Source: CADEED01 sp039930985
GTDB taxonomy: Bacteria; Pseudomonadota; Gammaproteobacteria; Steroidobacterales; Steroidobacteraceae
Assembly (NCBI GenBank): GCA_039930985.1
Contig: JBDTSV010000182.1
Location: 1 to 9,549 of the forward strand
DNA: 9,549 nt
Reading direction: 5' to 3'
The translations under genes were made by a program, and so were the position numbers. Shown here piece by piece: positions 6,601 through 9,549 of this stretch (the stretch's first letter is position 1; every line of letters starts with the position of its first letter). The notes under the pieces are model-generated. The model was not told the DNA's origin and did not search any database. It saw only the letters and a program-made list of their open reading frames with translations.

Positions 6601-6912
6601 TAGTCCCGCCCGGACTTAGAGTCTGCAGTCGAAGATGAACAGTGTTTGTTAGTCGACTTCGCCAGCGCTTAGCGGTTGGGCGCGGGGCCATCGGCTGTGC
6701 GCAGCGCCAGGGGATTGCCGTGAAACGCGACGGGTTGATCGAGCACGCAGCTCATCAGGCAGCACGGGATCGAGCGGGTCAACGATGCGACCAACCCTTG
6801 GGAAAAAGAAGGCCCATTTACGTGTATCGACGCGGACCATTGGCAGTCACTACTAAATGCCGAATGCGCGCGTATTGATTTTCGACGGAAAAGACAGTGC
6901 TATAGCCGCTCC
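6601..6912. other. Intergenic region in front of the MocR-type gene, with a start-less open frame
   Basis: No intact gene. The plus-strand frame shared with the MocR gene is open from 6739 (just after a TGA) to 6912 but contains no ATG, GTG, TTG or CTG. Its reading (QLIRQHGIERVNDATNPWEK, then EGPFTCIDADHWQSLLN) has a balanced, protein-like composition, so it may be a gene relic; no family is recognised. On the minus strand a short frame ending with TAA near 6670 reads VLDQPVAFHGNPLALRTADG with GC-rich third positions, also unrecognised. The MocR promoter must lie at the right end. Confidence 0.4.
6901..6906 (+). promoter_or_regulatory. Possible -10 element of the MocR-type gene (leaderless arrangement)
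   Basis: TATAGC lies 6 nt in front of the ATG at 6913, which would place the transcription start at or very near the start codon. There is no Shine-Dalgarno sequence, which would agree with a leaderless message. The best -35-like match, TTGATT at 6875-6880, is 20 nt away, longer than ideal, so this is weak. Confidence 0.25.
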
Positions 6913-8382
6913 ATGGCGAAGACAAAACGCTCGCTTGACCTCTCGTTCCCGCCCGAAGTCGCAGGTCAGCCGCGATCGGTCTGGCTGCACGGAGAGCTGC
7001 GCGCCGCCATCGTCGAGGGCCGCCTGCCCTCGTCGACTCGTCTCCCGTCGACGCGCGATCTGGCCCGGCAATATCGCGTATCACGCGGAACGGTCGTCAC
7101 CACATTCGAGCGATTGAAGTCGGAGGGGTACCTGACATCACGCGTCGGCGCCGGAACTTTCGTCGCGGAGAACGTCCGTCCACGCAAGTCTCCAATTCCG
7201 GTCTCCGCCACGCCCCCCGCGTACATCGGTCGCGCGGAGGCCGCGTATCGGGTCCCAAAGAAGCTCGTGGGGATGAGGCGGTTCGAGCCATTGCGTCCCT
7301 TCCGCATGGGCGACATCGACCTCAGGGCGTTTCCCTCGAGATTATGGGGAAGCATGGTTTCCAGGCGCGCGCGCGTGAGCACCTCATGGTCGCTCGCGGA
7401 TGTCGATCTTCTGGGATACCGGCCTTTGCGGGAAGCCATCGCCGACTACCTTGGATCGTCCCGTGGAGTCACGTGCACCGCCGACCAGGTCATCATCGTG
7501 ACGAGCACTCAGCAAGGATTGGATTTGCTGGCGAGACTGCTGGTCAGGCCCGGTAAAAAAGTGTGGATGGAAGATCCGGGATATTTTGGAGCGCGTGTCG
7601 CGTTCGAAACGGTGGGCGCGAAAATCGTGCCGGTGCCCGTCGATGGCGAAGGCATGTGCGTGGAGCACGGCGAGCAGACTGGCGAAGACGCCGTGGGTGC
7701 CTACGTGACTCCCGCGCATCAATTCCCCATGGGCCCGGCAATGTCGGCGGGAAGGCGCGCGAAGCTGCTTGAGTGGGCCTCGCGTGCAGGCGCATTCGTC
7801 ATCGAAGACGACTATGACAGCGAATTCAGATTCGAAGGTCGACCGATTCCCGCGCTCATGGGAATGGATCGAAATTCCAACGTGGTCCTCGTAGGATCGT
7901 TTTCCAAGCTGATGTTTCCGACACTTCGTATCGGATACGTCGTTGCGCCGGTGGCGCTGGCCAAACTCGTCGGCACATTCCGGATACGGACGGACTTTCG
8001 TCCAGTGTATTTCGAGCAAGCCGTGCTCGCGGACTTCATGGAGCGAGGTCACCTCAGCCGACATCTTCAGAAGATGCGTGAATTGTACGCGGGCAGGCTC
8101 TCCGTCCTGAGCAAGGCAGTGCAGGAGTACCTGTCGGGGATCGTCGAAGTCCGCAATCATCATTGTGGTGTCTACACAGCCGCGATGTTGAAAAACGGGA
8201 TGAGGTCCGCGGACGCGGAGACTCTGGCTACCGAGGCGGGCGTCGAAACGCTGTCCCTCGATCGTTTTACCTTCTCGGCGCCAGACCCGCGCGGGCTGCT
8301 TCTCGGGTTTGCGGCATTCAACGGGCTCGAGATCCGCGATGGCGTACGCAAGCTCGCCTGGGCACTGGAGAGCGCGCGATGA
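6913..8382 (+). CDS. MocR/PdxR-type transcriptional regulator (GntR winged helix fused to class I aminotransferase fold)
   Basis: 489 residues, the usual size of MocR proteins. Residues about 22-87 are a GntR winged helix-turn-helix (LHGELRAAIVEGRLPSSTRL, PSTRDLARQYRVSRGTVV, then YLTSRVGAGTFV). A linker leads to the fold-type-I aminotransferase domain (about 125-489): GYRPLREAIADYL (168-180), TSTQQGLDLLARLL (197-210), EDPGYFG (220-226), TPAHQFPMG (266-274), EDDYDSEF (298-305, with Asp299 and Tyr301 placed to contact the cofactor ring), and SFSK with Lys332, the expected pyridoxal-phosphate Schiff-base lysine. Such proteins bind PLP or a PLP-amino acid adduct as effector rather than catalysing transamination, and commonly control a neighbouring gene (PLP synthesis, GABA or taurine use, or transporters). 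No PLP-pathway gene is adjacent; the obvious candidate targets are its own promoter and the small ORF and membrane protein behind it. Stop overlaps the next ORF by ATGA. Confidence 0.93.
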   Translation: MAKTKRSLDLSFPPEVAGQPRSVWLHGELRAAIVEGRLPSSTRLPSTRDLARQYRVSRGTVVTTFERLKSEGYLTSRVGAGTFVAENVRPRKSPIPVSATPPAYIGRAEAAYRVPKKLVGMRRFEPLRPFRMGDIDLRAFPSRLWGSMVSRRARVSTSWSLADVDLLGYRPLREAIADYLGSSRGVTCTADQVIIVTSTQQGLDLLARLLVRPGKKVWMEDPGYFGARVAFETVGAKIVPVPVDGEGMCVEHGEQTGEDAVGAYVTPAHQFPMGPAMSAGRRAKLLEWASRAGAFVIEDDYDSEFRFEGRPIPALMGMDRNSNVVLVGSFSKLMFPTLRIGYVVAPVALAKLVGTFRIRTDFRPVYFEQAVLADFMERGHLSRHLQKMRELYAGRLSVLSKAVQEYLSGIVEVRNHHCGVYTAAMLKNGMRSADAETLATEAGVETLSLDRFTFSAPDPRGLLLGFAAFNGLEIRDGVRKLAWALESAR

Positions 8383-8453
8383 ACCAACTGGATGAGATCG
8401 TGAGCGTGTATTCAGTGGTCGGCCTGACCGCGGCAAAATGGATCTTCTCGTGA
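8379..8453 (+). CDS. Possible 24-residue small protein overlapping the MocR stop
   Basis: The ATG at 8379 overlaps the MocR TGA (ATGA), a typical arrangement for translational coupling. It encodes 24 residues beginning MNQLDEIVSVYSVVGLTAAK and ending in a hydrophobic tail, then TGA at 8451-8453. No family is recognised. It might be a real small or leader peptide, the remains of a longer gene, or chance: start-stop overlaps are common in GC-rich DNA. It would connect the MocR gene with the membrane protein gene that starts 30 nt later. Confidence 0.3.
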   Translation: MNQLDEIVSVYSVVGLTAAKWIFS

Positions 8454-8483
8454 AAGCCGCGCGTTGTTACGTTGCTGCTCACC

Positions 8484-9308
8484 ATGAACTCACGAACGCG
8501 CACCACGCTGGACTGGCTGGCCGAGCTCGATCTCGGCGCCTGGATACTCGGTATCGGCAGTTTTGTTTTCGGCTTCGCCTGCCTGCTGCAACGGGACTTC
8601 GCCATCTACTGGCAGCCGGTTCCCGCCGGCGTTCCATTTCGGCACGAGCTCGCGTACGCCTCGGCAGTGCTGCACATGGTGTCCGGGCTGGCATTGCTCC
8701 ATCGCAGGACGGCGCGACTGGCCGCGCAAGTCATCATCGTTCTCTACCTGATTTTCGGGGCCGTTTGCTTCACGACACGACAAAATTTCGGGCGGCTCGG
8801 AGCATCCGAGCAGCTGGCGGTGGCCGTCGGTGCCGCGATGATTTGGGCACGAATTTCCCGCGCGCGCAGCGGTCATCCGCGTTGGTGGTCGACCGTCGCA
8901 CGGGTGAGCTATGGCATTTGCTCACTCATCTTCGGGGCCTCGCACTTCTTCGCACTCAAATTCACAGCGCAGATGATCCCCACGTGGATGCCGGGCGATC
9001 CCACCTTCTGGGCGATGTTCACGGGGGTCGCGCACGCTGCGGTCGGCATAGCGCTGATCGCTAATCGATGGGCCATCCTGGCCACTCGCCTCGGCGGTTT
9101 GATGTACCTGTGCTTCGCGGCCATCGTCTGGACACCCGGTGCCATTGTGCACCCCGCGGAATGGCTGCGCTGGGCGGGTGTTGGCATCAGCTTGGCAATG
9201 ATGGGTGGCGTGTGGGCGCTTGGGGACTATCTATCTTGGATTTCCGCCGGAGAGATTCGGAATTCCGAGGAAACTGATTGGCGCGCTCGGACAGCAAGAG
9301 CGGGCTAG
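8484..9308 (+). CDS. DoxX-like multi-pass membrane protein made of two homologous halves
   Basis: 274 residues from the ATG at 8484; a TTG at 8472 would add four residues, but neither has a visible ribosome-binding site. Strongly hydrophobic, with about eight likely membrane helices (around 18-36, 56-73, 79-96, 109-122, 141-158, 176-193, 200-216 and 229-246), and a short charged C-terminal tail. Residues 23-94 align with 144-214: GIGSFVFG against GICSLIFG, the same Pro-rich turn (WQPVPAG / IPTWMPGD), then VSGLALL against AVGIALI, and VLYLIFGAV against LMYLCFAAI. Each half therefore resembles one DoxX-type four-helix unit. DoxX-like proteins are poorly characterised inner-membrane proteins, some linked to redox or quinone metabolism; no catalytic motif is visible here. 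It follows the MocR gene by about 100 bases on the same strand, so it may be co-transcribed with it or regulated by it. Confidence 0.75.
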   Translation: MNSRTRTTLDWLAELDLGAWILGIGSFVFGFACLLQRDFAIYWQPVPAGVPFRHELAYASAVLHMVSGLALLHRRTARLAAQVIIVLYLIFGAVCFTTRQNFGRLGASEQLAVAVGAAMIWARISRARSGHPRWWSTVARVSYGICSLIFGASHFFALKFTAQMIPTWMPGDPTFWAMFTGVAHAAVGIALIANRWAILATRLGGLMYLCFAAIVWTPGAIVHPAEWLRWAGVGISLAMMGGVWALGDYLSWISAGEIRNSEETDWRARTARAG

Positions 9309-9497
9309 CGGCACGACAGCTCCACGATCGCCGCGATGTCCATCCGGCCCATCCCGGCGCGCAAACATCTCGACGACCGCGACGGTATTCCCTGCCTCTC
9401 TCATGCATGACGAAGTCGCGCTTAGCAGTCGAGGAATATTCAATCCGCTCTCGTACATGCAATCAGGCTGCTCCAGGTGCCGGGTGAAGAGGCAGGT
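9309..9497. other. Intergenic region after the membrane protein, no gene recognised
   Basis: Overlapping open frames are present on both strands but none has a recognisable motif. A minus-strand stretch ending at a TAG near 9308 (GMGRMDIAAIVELSCR) looks mildly protein-like but is too short to name. I see no stem followed by a T run, so no clear terminator for the membrane protein gene. Confidence 0.4.
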
Positions 9498-9525
9498 TTG
9501 ATTTCAATCCTGTGGGTCGTATAAA
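9498..9525 (+). promoter_or_regulatory. Candidate sigma-70-type promoter
   Basis: TTGATT (9498-9503) and TATAAA (9520-9525) are separated by 16 nt, close to the housekeeping consensus, in a locally AT-rich stretch of an otherwise GC-rich window. The -10 element lies 10 nt before the ATG at 9536, so transcription would start only a few bases ahead of that codon. Confidence 0.45.
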
Positions 9526-9535
9526 TACTTCGGGC

Positions 9536-9549
9536 ATGAGTACGGATAA
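9536..9549 (+). CDS. Possible start of the next gene (cut by window edge)
   Basis: ATGAGTACGGATAA begins at 9536, right behind a good promoter-like sequence, and would read Met-Ser-Thr-Asp before the window ends. Four codons cannot be identified, and no ribosome-binding site precedes it, so this rests only on its position after the promoter. Confidence 0.25.

Noticed and set aside
7384..8436. 350-codon minus-strand open frame opposite the MocR gene
   Set aside because: It is the antisense shadow of a clearly recognised MocR protein and has no recognisable motif of its own.
8438..9064. 208-codon plus-strand frame overlapping the DoxX-like gene
   Set aside because: Arg/His/Ala-rich out-of-frame reading; the frame from 8484 has clean membrane helices and an internal repeat.
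9187..9462. Minus-strand open frames overlapping the end of the DoxX-like gene
   Set aside because: Arg/Ser/Trp-rich composition, overlap with a better-supported gene, and no family motif.
1..9549. CRISPR array or complete insertion sequence
   Set aside because: There are no regularly spaced repeats, and no transposase with paired terminal inverted repeats; the only tandem repeat is the 2x12 bp at 658-681.

Overview
The window is GC-rich and looks like chromosomal DNA from a soil- or rhizosphere-type proteobacterium. The combination of a TPR-tailed transmembrane Ser/Thr kinase next to an ECF sigma gene of the kinase-linked kind, a MocR regulator, a type-B carboxylesterase and a Crp/Fnr regulator opening with a 'LDNHILKALPQTERERL'-like start would fit a Steroidobacter/Xanthomonadales-like gammaproteobacterium. 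That placement is inference from gene content, not from any marker gene.

Layout. 1-146 (minus): the first 48 codons of a Crp/Fnr-type regulator that runs off the left edge. 147-844: no intact gene. It holds a degenerate tRNA-like block (554-639, minus), a perfect 12-bp tandem repeat (658-681) and the first ~30 codons of a broken small protein (686-775, minus), which together look like the scar of a tRNA-associated integrated element. 845-2422 (plus): a secreted type-B carboxylesterase with a full Ser-Glu-His triad but altered motifs around the nucleophile and oxyanion hole. 2423-3244: no gene, several hairpins, a second short tRNA-Ser-3'-end-like tract, and a strong intrinsic terminator (3086-3115) with no obvious gene in front of it, so a small RNA is possible. 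3245-3510: an ECF sigma factor broken by a 1-nt frameshift and an internal deletion. It overlaps, by GTGA, an intact 961-residue receptor-like Ser/Thr kinase with TPR repeats (3507-6392). 6393-6912: a frameshifted Calx-beta domain relic and a start-less protein-like open frame. 6913-8382: a MocR/PdxR-type regulator (GntR winged helix fused to an aminotransferase fold). 8379-8453: a 24-codon ORF overlapping its stop by ATGA. 8484-9308: a membrane protein built from two DoxX-like halves. 9309-9549: intergenic, ending in a possible promoter and the first codons of a possible next gene.

How it fits together. Kinase and sigma factor would normally form a signalling pair, with the kinase sensing through its extracytoplasmic TPR part and the sigma factor or its targets as output. 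Here the sigma factor is dead and the likely secreted Calx-beta neighbour is also dead, while the kinase frame is open over its whole length. The MocR regulator and the following small ORF and membrane protein are co-directional and close enough to be one transcription unit. The esterase stands alone between two tRNA-end-like tracts. I see no convincing evidence of a wholly new defence, mobile or biosynthetic system. The main interest is in gene decay around a still-open kinase, a possible orphan small RNA, and possible integration scars either side of the esterase.
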